From the NCBI GenBank assembly GCA_945873305.1, contig CAMCCX010000009.1, forward strand, positions 1 to 49,034: a stretch of DNA of 49,034 bases, in the 5' to 3' direction. The notes beneath the pieces were generated by a model. The model worked only from the letters and a program-made list of their open reading frames with translations, was not told the origin of the DNA and made no database searches. Each line of letters begins with the position of its first letter. Positions within the stretch are counted from its first letter, which is position 1. The DNA comes from Akkermansia muciniphila. GTDB taxonomy: Bacteria > Verrucomicrobiota > Verrucomicrobiia > Verrucomicrobiales > Akkermansiaceae. The translations under genes were made by a program, and so were the position numbers. Shown one piece after another: positions 15,480 to 24,327 of the stretch.

Positions 15480-16273
15480 TGGCGGGCGGCAGGGTCAAAC
15501 CGCGCAAGTTGGCGGGCACTCCGGAGTGGGTGTTTCGCTGGACTGCGGGCAAGAGGCCGCTGCTGCCGAAATTGTTTTCGACGGTGTTGGTGGGTACGGC
15601 GTTCGCGTTTTTCATCACATCGGCCCGGATCCGGGTGACGGCATTGGAGAAATCCACGCCGCGGAAGGCGTCGGTGATTTACTTGCGCGAGGATGCGGAA
15701 GGCCGGGCGCTGACCTTGCGGGCGCGGGAGGGCGGGCCGTTTCCTTCACGTTTCGAGCCGTCGCAGTGGGAAGGCATGGCCGCCTTGGAAAGCAGCGCGC
15801 TGGATGCCGTCCGGTTTCAGCCGCCGCCATACGTGCCCGCGTTGGCGGATTTGCCGGCGGGAAATTTAGTTCAGAACGTGGAGCTGGCGGCCAAGGGGCA
15901 GTCGTTTTTCCCGAAGCGCAATCCGCCGTCCGCCCACCCGCAGGCGCTCCCCAAGCTGAAACTCGCGCCCTTGCTTTACCCGCTTTCCGGGATTTCCGCC
16001 GCGACGCTGCCGGAAGCGCTCCCGCCATTTGCAGCTTCGGTGGATGGCGCGATGTCCTCGGCGTCCTGGCGATTTCTCGTGCGTTTGAATCCCGATGGCG
16101 GCGTGGCGGAGTGCGTTTCGCTCGAAAAAGGCGGCGAGCCGGGGGCTCCGGAGCTGGAGGCCTGGCTGCACCAAATCCCGTTCAAGCCCGAGCTCGCAAA
16201 GCCCTTCCGTTGGATCGCCGTGGGCATCGGATTCACCAATCAACCCGTCGCCGATGGACCTGACGCTCGCTGA
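15476..16273 (+). CDS. TonB-position membrane protein, possible divergent energy transducer
   Basis: This 265-residue protein has a basic N-terminus and one membrane helix at about 34-50. A proline-rich middle follows (FQPPPYVPALADLPAG, NPPSAHPQALPKLKLAPL). The C-terminal segment WRFLVRLNPDGGVAECVSLEK has the strand-turn-strand look of TonB C-terminal domains ('VRLxVDxxGxVxxVxVLxSSG'). The ATGA overlap with the ExbD-like gene and this architecture suggest it is the third partner of the proton motor. I cannot confirm the TonB fold by eye, and it is not a standard TonB. It overlaps the following zinc-ribbon gene by 20 bp. Confidence 0.6.
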   Translation: MMAGGRVKPRKLAGTPEWVFRWTAGKRPLLPKLFSTVLVGTAFAFFITSARIRVTALEKSTPRKASVIYLREDAEGRALTLRAREGGPFPSRFEPSQWEGMAALESSALDAVRFQPPPYVPALADLPAGNLVQNVELAAKGQSFFPKRNPPSAHPQALPKLKLAPLLYPLSGISAATLPEALPPFAASVDGAMSSASWRFLVRLNPDGGVAECVSLEKGGEPGAPELEAWLHQIPFKPELAKPFRWIAVGIGFTNQPVADGPDAR

Positions 16274-16493
16274 CTTCGTGCTCTTCGTGCTGCTGGGCGT
16301 GCTCGTGTTGGTGCCGTTTCTCGCCGCAGTCTCGCGCACCCTGCACTCGCGGGCGGAAAAGCGCTCGCTCGCCAACCGCGTCATTTGCCGGCTCTGCCTG
16401 CACGCCTTCGAGGACACCAGCCATGTCAATACGGTCGATTGCCCGATCTGCGGCGCGACCAACGAAAAAGGCCGCAGCCGCCGACTCGGCTGA
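16254..16493 (+). CDS. Small membrane-anchored zinc-ribbon protein
   Basis: A 79-residue protein with one membrane helix (FVLFVLLGVLVLVPFLAAV, about residues 8-26). A C-terminal zinc ribbon follows, made of CRLC and CPIC pairs separated by about 16 residues (CRLCLHAF ... VDCPICGATNEKGR). It begins inside the end of the TonB-position gene, so it is translated from the same message. The function is unknown. Its place as the fourth gene of an Exb-like operon suggests an accessory role, but that is inference. lepA follows 75 bases later. Confidence 0.72.
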   Translation: MDLTLADFVLFVLLGVLVLVPFLAAVSRTLHSRAEKRSLANRVICRLCLHAFEDTSHVNTVDCPICGATNEKGRSRRLG

Positions 16494-16568
16494 CAGCCTT
16501 TATTTTTCGTGCCTTATTGCGGGTTTCCTGCTTTCCCTCGCGCCGTCCCCGCCGACTTTTCTTTGCCC

Positions 16569-18368
16569 ATGTCCACCGAGCTGACCCGAAATTTCTCCAT
16601 CATCGCCCACATCGACCACGGGAAAACCACGCTTTCCGACCGCCTCATGGAAATGACGAGCACCGTGACGATGCGCGAAAGCAGCGCCCAGCAGCTCGAT
16701 TCCATGGATCTGGAGCGCGAAAAAGGCATCACCATCAAGTCCCATCCGGTCGCGATGGAATACACGGCCAAGGACGGAAAAACCTACAAACTCAACCTGC
16801 TCGATACGCCCGGGCACGTCGATTTCTCCTACGAAGTCTCCCGCGCCCTCGCCGCCTGCGAAGGCGCGATCCTGATGGTGGACGCCGCGCAAGGCGTTGA
16901 AGCTCAGACCGTCGCGAACCTCCATCTGGCCACCGAGCAAAACCTGCTCATCATCCCGGTCCTCAACAAGATCGACCTCCCCGCAGCCGACGTGCCGAAG
17001 TGCAAGAAGCAGCTTGAGGAAATCCTCTGCATCCCCGCCGAGGATTGCATTCCGTGCTCCGCCAAGGCCGGCATCGGCATCGAGGACATTCTCGAAGCCA
17101 TCATCGCCCGCGTCCCCGCGCCGGTGGAAAATCCCGACAAGCTGCTGCGTTGCTCGGTTTTCGATTCGCTCTACGACACCTACCGCGGCGTCGTCTCCTA
17201 CGTCCGCGTTTTTTCCGGCACCGTCCGCAAGGGCCAGCGCGTGAAACTCATGGCCACCGGGAAAACCTATGAGGTCAAGGAAGTCGGCGTTTTCACCCCG
17301 AAGATGAGTCCGCGCGAAGTCCTGTCAGCCGGCGACGTCGGCTACGTCATCGCCAACATGAAATCCGCCAGCGAGGTGAAGGTCGGCGACACGATGACCG
17401 ACAACACCCACCCTTGCCCCGAGGCGCTGCCCGGCTACAAGGAAATCCAGCCGATGGTTTTCTCCGGCATCTATCCGGTCGATTCCTCGGACTACGAGGC
17501 GCTCAAGATGGCGATGGGCAAGCTCCAGATCAACGACCCCGCCTTCACCTATTCCTCGGAAAGCTCCACCGCGCTCGGCTTCGGTTTCCGCTGCGGATTC
17601 CTCGGCCTGCTCCACATGGAAATCATCCAGGAGCGCCTCCGCCGCGAGTTCGACATGGACGTGATCTCCACCTATCCGTCGGTTATTTATAACGTCACGA
17701 TGACGGACGGCACCGAGCGCATCATCGATAACCCGACGCTTTTCCCCGACCCGCAAGGCATCCAGGAAATCCGCGAACCCGTCGTGAACGTCTACATCAT
17801 GGTCCCCGGCGAATACATCGGCGACATGATGCAGCTCGTGCTCGAAAAACGCGGCGATGTCACGAACACCGAAACCATCGACGACACCCGCGTCATGCTT
17901 TCCTGCGTCCTGCCGCTTTCGGAAATCCTCGTCGATTTCAACGACAAGCTCAAATCCATGACCCGCGGCTACGGCTCGATGGACTACGAACACGCCGGCT
18001 ACCGCGCCGCGAAAATGGTCAAAATGGACATGCTCATCGCCGGCGATCCGGTCGAGGCGTTCTCCACCATCGTCCACCGCGACAAGGCGGAATCCTACGG
18101 TCGCTTGTTAGCCGGCAAACTCAAGGAAGTCATCCCGTCGCACCTCTTCGTCGTCGCCATTCAGGCGGCCGTCGGTGGCAAGATCGTCGCCCGCGAATCC
18201 ATCTCCGCGATGCGCAAGAACGTGACCGCCAAGTGCTACGGCGGCGACATCACGCGGAAGCGCAAGCTGTTGGAGAAGCAGAAGGAAGGTAAGAAGAAGA
18301 TGAAGATGTTCGGCAAGGTGAATATCCCGCAGGACGCATTCATCAAGGTGCTGAAGAGCGGGGATTGA
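16569..18368 (+). CDS. lepA: Elongation factor 4 (LepA), ribosomal back-translocase GTPase
   Basis: LepA binds ribosomes and assists translation or ribosome assembly under stress. The 599 residues match the family. The G1 loop AHIDHGKTTL is at 13-22, DTPGHVDFSYEV is the G3 region, and NKIDLP is the G4 motif. The LepA-specific C-terminal domain closes the protein with KCYGGDITRKRKLLEKQKEGKKKMK. ATG 16569 is chosen because the family begins with a short tail directly before NFSIIAHIDHG. An in-frame ATG 60 bases earlier would add unrelated sequence. There is no Shine-Dalgarno sequence upstream (CTTTTCTTTGCCC). Confidence 0.96.
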   Translation: MSTELTRNFSIIAHIDHGKTTLSDRLMEMTSTVTMRESSAQQLDSMDLEREKGITIKSHPVAMEYTAKDGKTYKLNLLDTPGHVDFSYEVSRALAACEGAILMVDAAQGVEAQTVANLHLATEQNLLIIPVLNKIDLPAADVPKCKKQLEEILCIPAEDCIPCSAKAGIGIEDILEAIIARVPAPVENPDKLLRCSVFDSLYDTYRGVVSYVRVFSGTVRKGQRVKLMATGKTYEVKEVGVFTPKMSPREVLSAGDVGYVIANMKSASEVKVGDTMTDNTHPCPEALPGYKEIQPMVFSGIYPVDSSDYEALKMAMGKLQINDPAFTYSSESSTALGFGFRCGFLGLLHMEIIQERLRREFDMDVISTYPSVIYNVTMTDGTERIIDNPTLFPDPQGIQEIREPVVNVYIMVPGEYIGDMMQLVLEKRGDVTNTETIDDTRVMLSCVLPLSEILVDFNDKLKSMTRGYGSMDYEHAGYRAAKMVKMDMLIAGDPVEAFSTIVHRDKAESYGRLLAGKLKEVIPSHLFVVAIQAAVGGKIVARESISAMRKNVTAKCYGGDITRKRKLLEKQKEGKKKMKMFGKVNIPQDAFIKVLKSGD

Positions 18369-18411
18369 CGATGAAGGAGCGTGGGCACCCGGCCCCAAAT
18401 CGTCGCCTTTT
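18367..18411 (+). terminator. Possible weak terminator after lepA
   Basis: GACGAT (18367-18372) can pair with ATCGTC (18399-18404), and GGGC (18383-18386) with GCCC (18392-18395) inside it. CCTTTTAAAATT follows. The stem is interrupted and the T-run short, so this is a weak candidate only. Confidence 0.3.
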
Positions 18412-18459
18412 AAAATTCCGACCATGAAGACACTCAAAATTTCGACCATGAAGACACTC
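18412..18459 (+). repeat. 24-bp tandem duplication of a translation start
   Basis: Positions 18412-18435 and 18436-18459 are consecutive copies of the same 24-bp unit, differing at one base (C versus T). Each contains CGACCATGAAGACACTC, so the duplication gives two in-frame ATGs (18424 and 18448), each with its own initiation context. Eight residues are duplicated at the N-terminus as MKTLKIST followed by MKTLRHLP. Confidence 0.9.
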
Positions 18460-21339
18460 CGCCACCTCCCGCTCGCCATCCTGTGCGGCCTATCCGCCCA
18501 CGCGGCGGATTTCCACGTCTCGCCCGCCGGTAAGGACAGCAATCCTGGCACGCAGGCAGCTCCCTTCAAAAACCTCAGCGCCGCCCGCGATGCCGCCCGC
18601 AAATTCGCCGGCAAGGAAGCCGTCACCATCCATGTCGCCGATGGCGTGTATTACCTGCCGGAAACCCTGCTCTTCACTCCGGCGGACTCGGGATCGGAGA
18701 AATTTTCCGTCATCTATCAGGCCGTCAACGAAGGCAAATCCGTGCTCAGCGGCGGCTTGAAGCTCGACCTGAAATGGGAGTCCCAGGCCGATGGCATTTT
18801 CAAAGCCAGCACCCCGCCGGGCCTCGCCATCGACCAGCTCTTCATCGACGGCGGCCGCCAGCGCATGGCGCGTTATCCGAACTTTGATCCGGCAAAAACC
18901 ACCGCCGCCTATCAGGGATACTCCGCCGATGCCTTCTCCAACGAGCGCGCCGCGAAATGGGCGGATCCCGCGGGCGGCTACATCCATGCCATGCATTCGC
19001 AGCGCTGGGGCGGTTACCACTACCGCATCACCGGTAAGAATCCGGATGGCAGCGTCGCCTACGAAGGCGGCTGGCAAAACAATCGCCAGATGGGCATGCA
19101 TCCGGAATTCCGCATGGTGGAAAACATCTTTGAGGAACTCGACGTCCCCGGCGAGTGGTTCCACAACGCAAAAACCCACACGCTCTATTTCAAACCCGAG
19201 CCCGGAATGGATCTCGCGAAGGCCAACGTCGAAGTCGTCCGCCTCCGCCACCTCGTCGAGTTCACGGGCTCGTCCAAACAAGCGGTGAAGCACATCACGC
19301 TCAAAGGTTTCACCTATCGCCACGCCGCCCGCACCTTCATGGATACCAAGGAGCCGCTGCTGCGCTCGGACTGGACGATCTACCGCGGCGGAGCCGTCCT
19401 TCTCACCGGAACTGAAAACGTCAGCATCCTCGACAGCGAGTTCGACCAGGTCGGCGGCAACGCGGTTTTCGTCAACAATTACAACCGCCGCGCCCTCGTC
19501 AGAGGATGTCACATCCATGATGCCGGCGGCAGCGGCGTCTGTTTCGTCGGCGATCCCGAGGCCGTGCGCGATCCGCTTTTTGAATACGCGCAAACCAACG
19601 ACCTCACCAAGATCGACCGCACGCCCGGCCCGAAGACCGACAACTATCCCGCCGAGTCCGCCGTCGAGGATTGCCTCATCCACGGCATCGGCCGCGTCGA
19701 GCGCCAGCCCGCCGGCGTGCAGATTTCCATGGCTTACAAGATTTCAGTGAGAGACACCTCGATCTACGATTGCGCCCGCTCCGGCATCAACATCAGCGAG
19801 GGAACCTGGGGCGGCCACCTCATCGAGCGCTGCGATGTGTTTGACACGGTGCTCGAAACCCACGACCACGGCTCCTTCAACTCCTGGGGCCGCGACCGCT
19901 ACTGGGTTTCCAACCACCGCGGCGTTTCCGAACCGGAAATCAAAAAGGACTCCAAGCTCCCTTACCTCGATGCCATCAAAACCACCGTCATCCGCGACAG
20001 TCGCTGGCGCTGCGACCACGGCTGGGACATCGACCTCGACGACGGTTCTTCCAACTACGAAATCTACAACAACCTCATGCTCGCCGGCGGCCTCAAGTTC
20101 CGCGAAGGCTACGGCCGGAAAGCCTATAACAACATCCTGGTGAACAACGGCTTTCACCCGCACGTCTGGTTCGACGACAGCGCCAGCGAGTTCCACCACA
20201 ACATCACCATGAGGGCCCACGCCGGCATCGGCCAACCGGATGGCTGGGGCAAACTCATCGACCGCAACTTCTTCATGAGCGAAGCAGACCGCGCGAAAAA
20301 CCTCGGCTCCGGCGGCGACGCTAACTCGATCTCAGGCGACCCGAAATTCCTCGATCCCGCCTCCGGCGATTTCCGCGTGGCGGATGATTCCCCGGCGCTC
20401 AAGATCGGCTTCAAGAACTTCCCGATGGACCAATTCGGTGTGAAGAAGCCCTCGCTCAAGGCCATCGCCAAAACCCCGGAGATCCCGGCGGTGCAAATGC
20501 CTGGCGGCGATTCGCAGGTGAAAGCCGGGCTGAGCTTGTTCTGGCTGGGAGCGCCGCTGCACGGCATCGTAGGCGAGGAGTTTTCCGCCTTCGGCGTGAG
20601 CAAGGACGATGCCGGAGTGCAACTCGTCAAGGTTCCCGCAAGTTCCGCCGCCGCTCAAGCCGGCCTGCTTGACAACGATCTCATCCAAGGCGTGAACGGC
20701 CACAAAGTGTCCAACACGAACCACCTCTTCGCCGCCCTCAACACCGCAGGAAGCGCGCCACTCAAGCTCCGCGTGATCCGCAATCAGAAACCCGTGGATC
20801 TCACCCTGCCAGCCACCCACTTCATCGGCACCGAGACCGCCAATGATGCGAAAAGTTTCACCAAACTGATCCCGGCCGCGATGAAAGACGTCACCGTCAC
20901 CGCCAGCCAGAAGGTGGACAACGATCCGCTCGGGGTTCTAACGGACGGTATCCTCAACGCGGGCTACGGCCCGGTTTTCGGCAACGGCATCCACCTGGGA
21001 ATCTACAAGATGGACCTCGGCACCGCGAAACCCGTCTCCTCCATCAGCTCGTGGTCGTTCAACCAAAACGACAACCGTGGCCGCCAGTTCGTCACCCTCT
21101 ATGGCAGCAATGCCGAGACCGATCCCGGTTGGAACGTCAAGGATGCGAAGAAGTTCACTCCGCTTGGCAGCATCGACACCGCGTCGCTGCCCGCCGCCAA
21201 GTTCACCGCCGCCTCGCTGCGCGCGCCGTCCGGCTCCGCCCTCGGCACCTACCGCTGGATCGCCTGGGAGACTGCACCGGCAAGCGCCGCCGCGGAAAAC
21301 ACCGCCTGGCAGGAATTCTCCGTTGGTGTCGGCAAATAG
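18424..21339 (+). CDS. Secreted right-handed beta-helix protein with PDZ and C-terminal beta domains
   Basis: A 971-residue secreted protein, counted from ATG 18424; the start may instead be 18448. The signal peptide ends near HAAD. FHVSPAGKDSNPGTQAAPFKNLSAARDAA opens a parallel beta-helix of the type found in polysaccharide-active proteins such as GH141 and pectate-lyase-like families. Helix coils with Asn ladders run to about residue 660. A PDZ-like domain follows at about 700-800 (AAAQAGLLDNDLIQGVNGHKV). The last 140 residues look like a discoidin-type beta-sandwich (DPLGVLTDGILNAGYGPV, TYRWIAWETA). I infer binding or cleavage of a complex glycan outside the cell, but no catalytic residues can be assigned. 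It stands alone between lepA and a convergent esterase 8 bases away. Confidence 0.8.
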   Translation: MKTLKISTMKTLRHLPLAILCGLSAHAADFHVSPAGKDSNPGTQAAPFKNLSAARDAARKFAGKEAVTIHVADGVYYLPETLLFTPADSGSEKFSVIYQAVNEGKSVLSGGLKLDLKWESQADGIFKASTPPGLAIDQLFIDGGRQRMARYPNFDPAKTTAAYQGYSADAFSNERAAKWADPAGGYIHAMHSQRWGGYHYRITGKNPDGSVAYEGGWQNNRQMGMHPEFRMVENIFEELDVPGEWFHNAKTHTLYFKPEPGMDLAKANVEVVRLRHLVEFTGSSKQAVKHITLKGFTYRHAARTFMDTKEPLLRSDWTIYRGGAVLLTGTENVSILDSEFDQVGGNAVFVNNYNRRALVRGCHIHDAGGSGVCFVGDPEAVRDPLFEYAQTNDLTKIDRTPGPKTDNYPAESAVEDCLIHGIGRVERQPAGVQISMAYKISVRDTSIYDCARSGINISEGTWGGHLIERCDVFDTVLETHDHGSFNSWGRDRYWVSNHRGVSEPEIKKDSKLPYLDAIKTTVIRDSRWRCDHGWDIDLDDGSSNYEIYNNLMLAGGLKFREGYGRKAYNNILVNNGFHPHVWFDDSASEFHHNITMRAHAGIGQPDGWGKLIDRNFFMSEADRAKNLGSGGDANSISGDPKFLDPASGDFRVADDSPALKIGFKNFPMDQFGVKKPSLKAIAKTPEIPAVQMPGGDSQVKAGLSLFWLGAPLHGIVGEEFSAFGVSKDDAGVQLVKVPASSAAAQAGLLDNDLIQGVNGHKVSNTNHLFAALNTAGSAPLKLRVIRNQKPVDLTLPATHFIGTETANDAKSFTKLIPAAMKDVTVTASQKVDNDPLGVLTDGILNAGYGPVFGNGIHLGIYKMDLGTAKPVSSISSWSFNQNDNRGRQFVTLYGSNAETDPGWNVKDAKKFTPLGSIDTASLPAAKFTAASLRAPSGSALGTYRWIAWETAPASAAAENTAWQEFSVGVGK

Positions 21340-21347
21340 GGACTGCC

Positions 21348-22208
21348 TTATTTCGCGAAGCCTTGGGCTTTCAGCCAAAACAGGCAGTCCGCCGCCCAGG
21401 GATGCCGCTCGCCGCCGCCGAGTCCCATGCCGTGGCCGCCTTTTTGATAGATGTGCAGGTCGAAGGGCACGCCGTTCTTGCGCAGCGCGGCGGCGAAATC
21501 GAGGGAGTTTTCAATTTTCACCGCGTTGTCCTCCCAGGTGTGCCAGATGAAACAGGGTGGCGTTTCCTGGGTGACCTGCTTTTCGTTGGAGAGCAGCTCG
21601 AGGAGTTTCGGCGGCGGGTTCTCGCCCAGCAGGTTTTCCCTGGAGCCGCCGTGCGTGTTGGGCCCCATCGAGATGACCGCGTAGCAAAGAATTCCGATGT
21701 CGGGGCGCGAGCTGAGCCGCTCGACGGGATCGCTGGCGTCGGCTTTTCCCGCATCGAAGTGGGTGAGCAGGGTGGACGCGAGATGTCCGCCGGCGCTGGA
21801 ACCCATGATGCCGATGCGTTTCGTGTCGATCTGCCACTCGGCCGCCTTGGCGCGGGTGAGGCGCACGGCGCGGGCCGCGTCGTGGAGCATGGCGGGGTGG
21901 CGGTAGCCTTTGGAGCCGAGCCGGTATTTTAACACGATGCCGGCGACGCCATGCTCCGCGAGCCATTCCGCGTAGCCTGCTCCTTCATGCGGTGCGAGCA
22001 CGCCGTAACCGCCGCCGGGACAGATCACGATGGCTGCGCCGGTCGCTGTTCCGGGAGCGGGAAGAAAGGCGGTTAGGGTGGGTTGGTCGTCATCCTTGTC
22101 GCCGAGCGCACCGGGTGCGCCCGCCGGCCAGAGGGGCAGGGGCGCGAGCGGCGCGGCATGGAGGGCGGCGGTGAGGAGGGACGCGAAGATCGGTGTTAGG
22201 AGCCGCAT
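21348..22208 (-). CDS. Secreted alpha/beta-hydrolase, acetyl-esterase/BD-FAE type
   Basis: This 286-residue protein starts with a signal peptide ([20 protein letters not shown]). [16 protein letters not shown] is the oxyanion-hole region with the HGGG-like glycine run. [14 protein letters not shown] holds the nucleophilic Ser in GSSAG, and the tail [10 protein letters not shown] supplies the His. This arrangement is that of carbohydrate acetyl or feruloyl esterases that deacetylate xylan or pectin outside the cytoplasm. The substrate is inferred, and fits the neighbouring beta-helix protein. An upstream ATG at 22235 overlaps the HPr kinase stop as ATGA and would add nine residues, so that start is also possible. 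Confidence 0.85.
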   Translation of the reverse strand: MRLLTPIFASLLTAALHAAPLAPLPLWPAGAPGALGDKDDDQPTLTAFLPAPGTATGAAIVICPGGGYGVLAPHEGAGYAEWLAEHGVAGIVLKYRLGSKGYRHPAMLHDAARAVRLTRAKAAEWQIDTKRIGIMGSSAGGHLASTLLTHFDAGKADASDPVERLSSRPDIGILCYAVISMGPNTHGGSRENLLGENPPPKLLELLSNEKQVTQETPPCFIWHTWEDNAVKIENSLDFAAALRKNGVPFDLHIYQKGGHGMGLGGGERHPWAADCLFWLKAQGFAK

Positions 22209-22231
22209 GTTGTATATGGTGGATGGGGAAA

Positions 22232-23185
22232 TCATTTGCCGCCGGACATGTGGTCGAGCAGTTTCTGGTTGAACTCGTCGGCCATGTTGTAGCCGAGGCG
22301 GCGGAGCTGCTGGTCGAGCGCGGCGATGGTGACCATCCGCGCGGTGTCGCGGCCGGGTCCAATGGGGACTTCGACGTGGACGACGTGCTGGCCGAGGATC
22401 TCGTGGGTTTTTTGTTGGAGTCCGACGCGGTCCACCTCGTTGAGGTCGGCCTGCGGCTTGAGCGTGACGACGAGGTCGAGCCGCTTGTCCGGGCGGATCG
22501 AGGCGAGGCCGTAGAGGTTGGCCACGTTGATGATGCCGATGCCGCGGATTTCCATGTAGCCGCGGGAGAGGTCGGGCGAGGTGGCCACCAGTTCGCCGCC
22601 GACGTATTTGATGCGGACCATGTCGTCGGCGACCAGCGAGGCGCCGCGCTCGAGCAGGCCGATGGCGGTTTCGGATTTCCCCGAGCCGCTCTTGCCGATG
22701 ATCAGCACGCCGACGCCGCGCATGTCCACCATGCAACCGTGGAGGGTGACGCTGGGGGCGAATTCATGTTCGAGCCGGATGGTGGCGGCGTTGAGGAAAT
22801 TCATGGTGACCTGGGAGGTGCCGAGGACCGGGATGCCGTGCTCCAACGCCACGGCGGTTAGGTTGGCGTCGAGCTTGGAGCCGCGCGCCACCACGATGCA
22901 CGGGATGTCGCGGTCGCACATCCTGCGGAAGCGGTCCACGCGCATCGCGTCGGGGAGTTTTTTCAAATACGACAGCTCGGAATTGCCGAGCACCTGCACG
23001 CGCTTTTTGGCGAAGTAGGAGAAAAACCCGGCGAGCGCGAGGCCCGGCCGGTTCATCGCCGGCTCGCTGATCAGGCGGTCGAAGCCGACACGCTCGCCGT
23101 GCAGGATCAATCCGAGCGACTTGGCGTGGGCTTCGAAAAATTTCTCGACGGAGATCGAGGCGACGGTTTTGACGCGTGGAGGCAT
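22232..23185 (-). CDS. hprK: HPr kinase/phosphorylase
   Basis: HprK phosphorylates or dephosphorylates HPr on serine and couples carbon status to regulation. The 317 residues match the family. The N-terminal half has the HprK_N pattern ([13 protein letters not shown]). The P-loop GKSGSGKS lies at 164-171, VADDMVRI follows, and the HprK signature [12 protein letters not shown] comes next. No PTS permease or HPr gene is in the window. In lineages with few PTS transporters this enzyme serves a regulatory role that remains unclear. It is divergent from the FmdB-type gene across about 107 bases and is followed by the esterase gene. Confidence 0.93.
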   Translation of the reverse strand: MPPRVKTVASISVEKFFEAHAKSLGLILHGERVGFDRLISEPAMNRPGLALAGFFSYFAKKRVQVLGNSELSYLKKLPDAMRVDRFRRMCDRDIPCIVVARGSKLDANLTAVALEHGIPVLGTSQVTMNFLNAATIRLEHEFAPSVTLHGCMVDMRGVGVLIIGKSGSGKSETAIGLLERGASLVADDMVRIKYVGGELVATSPDLSRGYMEIRGIGIINVANLYGLASIRPDKRLDLVVTLKPQADLNEVDRVGLQQKTHEILGQHVVHVEVPIGPGRDTARMVTIAALDQQLRRLGYNMADEFNQKLLDHMSGGK

Positions 23186-23292
23186 GGGGGCGACTCAACC
23201 AGATCGGATCGCCCACGGCACGCGAAATCCTCCCGCAATCCACGCCGGGGTTGCGCGGCAGGCGGAACGTGTTACAAGACGCGCCACGGACC

Positions 23293-23568
23293 ATGCCAAA
23301 CTACGATTACGAATGTGAAAAATGCGCCGAGCGCTTCGAGATCTTTCAAAGCATGAATGACGCGAAACTCACCGATTGCCCGCAGCCCGAGTGCGGCGGC
23401 AACGTGAAGCGGCTGCTCGGCACCGGCGGCGGCATCATCTTCAAAGGCGCGGGATTTTACCAAACCGACTACCGTTCCTCTTCCTATCAGGCGGGTGCCA
23501 AGGCGGATGGCGCGGCCAGCGCGGCCCCCGCGGCGGCCCCGGCCGCCGCGCCGAAGTCCGCGGAATGA
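23293..23568 (+). CDS. FmdB-family zinc-ribbon protein
   Basis: A 91-residue protein that begins MPNYDYECEKCAERFE, with a second cysteine set DCPQPECGGNVKRL at about 35-48. This is the standard FmdB regulatory zinc ribbon. The rest, after GGGIIFKGAGFYQTDYRS, is a low-complexity Ala/Pro tail. The family is widespread and its role is not settled. ATG 23293 is chosen because PNYDYEC is the invariant start of the family. Confidence 0.9.
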   Translation: MPNYDYECEKCAERFEIFQSMNDAKLTDCPQPECGGNVKRLLGTGGGIIFKGAGFYQTDYRSSSYQAGAKADGAASAAPAAAPAAAPKSAE

Positions 23569-23622
23569 CGCTTTCCGAAGGGAGGCTTTGCAAGTCGCCC
23601 GGGCCGTGCTAAGCACCCACCG

Positions 23623-24321
23623 ATGGCCGAACCCAAAAAGCCCAAATCCGGCGGCGGATGTCTCTCCAAGCTGCTTTTCCTGATCCTGCTGGTGCCCTGC
23701 ATCGGCCTCGGCGCGGCGGTGTTCTGCGCCGTCCAGCCACAGGATTTGACCGATCTCGGCGGCTACGGCCCGGCGGCTAACAAGCCCGCGGCGGAGCGGG
23801 ACATGAAGGTGGTTTTGAAAAACGCCATCGACCGCGGCTATCCGGTCACCCTCTCGGAAACGGAAATCAACCAGTGGCTCGGCCGCACGCTGGTGGCCAG
23901 GCAAGGCGGTTTTCTGGCAGGAAAGGTCAACCTCAACCGCGTCTGGGTGCGCCTCGAAGACGGCCGCGCCGAGGTGGTGATGGAGCGCGATTTCCTCGGC
24001 AAGCCGTTCACGGTTTCGATGTATCTTCAGGTGGCCCGGATGGAAGGCGCGAAAGGCCCGATCACGGAAATCGAGCGCCACGGCGGGCCCTATCACAAGG
24101 ATTTCCCCAACCCGCCGCGCGGCGGACGCTTCGGCAAACTGGTGGTGCCGCAGGGCTTCTTGTTGTTAGTCATGCCGGCTTACGAGAAGCTCGCCGCGGC
24201 GTTTCCCGGGGAAATCGAACTCGCGTTCCGCGACATGGCGCGCATCACCATCGAGAACGACCGCCTCGTTCTCGACCCCCGCGAGCCGATGGGACAAGAA
24301 GGCATGCCGAAGGTTTTCTAA
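23623..24321 (+). CDS. Membrane-anchored protein of unknown function
   Basis: A 232-residue protein with a basic N-terminus, one membrane helix at about 16-38 (KLLFLILLVPCIGLGAAVFCA) and a periplasmic domain of about 190 residues. VTLSETEINQWLGRTLV and the later beta-strand-rich part (VNLNRVWVRLEDGRAEVVMERDF) look like a lipid- or ligand-binding sheet. I do not recognise a named family. The gene is directly followed, after 6 bases, by the degenerate peptidase-like gene, and the two are probably an operon. Confidence 0.75.
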   Translation: MAEPKKPKSGGGCLSKLLFLILLVPCIGLGAAVFCAVQPQDLTDLGGYGPAANKPAAERDMKVVLKNAIDRGYPVTLSETEINQWLGRTLVARQGGFLAGKVNLNRVWVRLEDGRAEVVMERDFLGKPFTVSMYLQVARMEGAKGPITEIERHGGPYHKDFPNPPRGGRFGKLVVPQGFLLLVMPAYEKLAAAFPGEIELAFRDMARITIENDRLVLDPREPMGQEGMPKVF

Positions 24322-24327
24322 TTGGAA

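Noticed and set aside
21348-22736. Longer esterase reading frame of 462 codons extending through hprK
   Set aside because: The first 170 residues are Arg/Pro-rich nonsense overlapping HPr kinase. The signal peptide begins at 22208 (or 22235).
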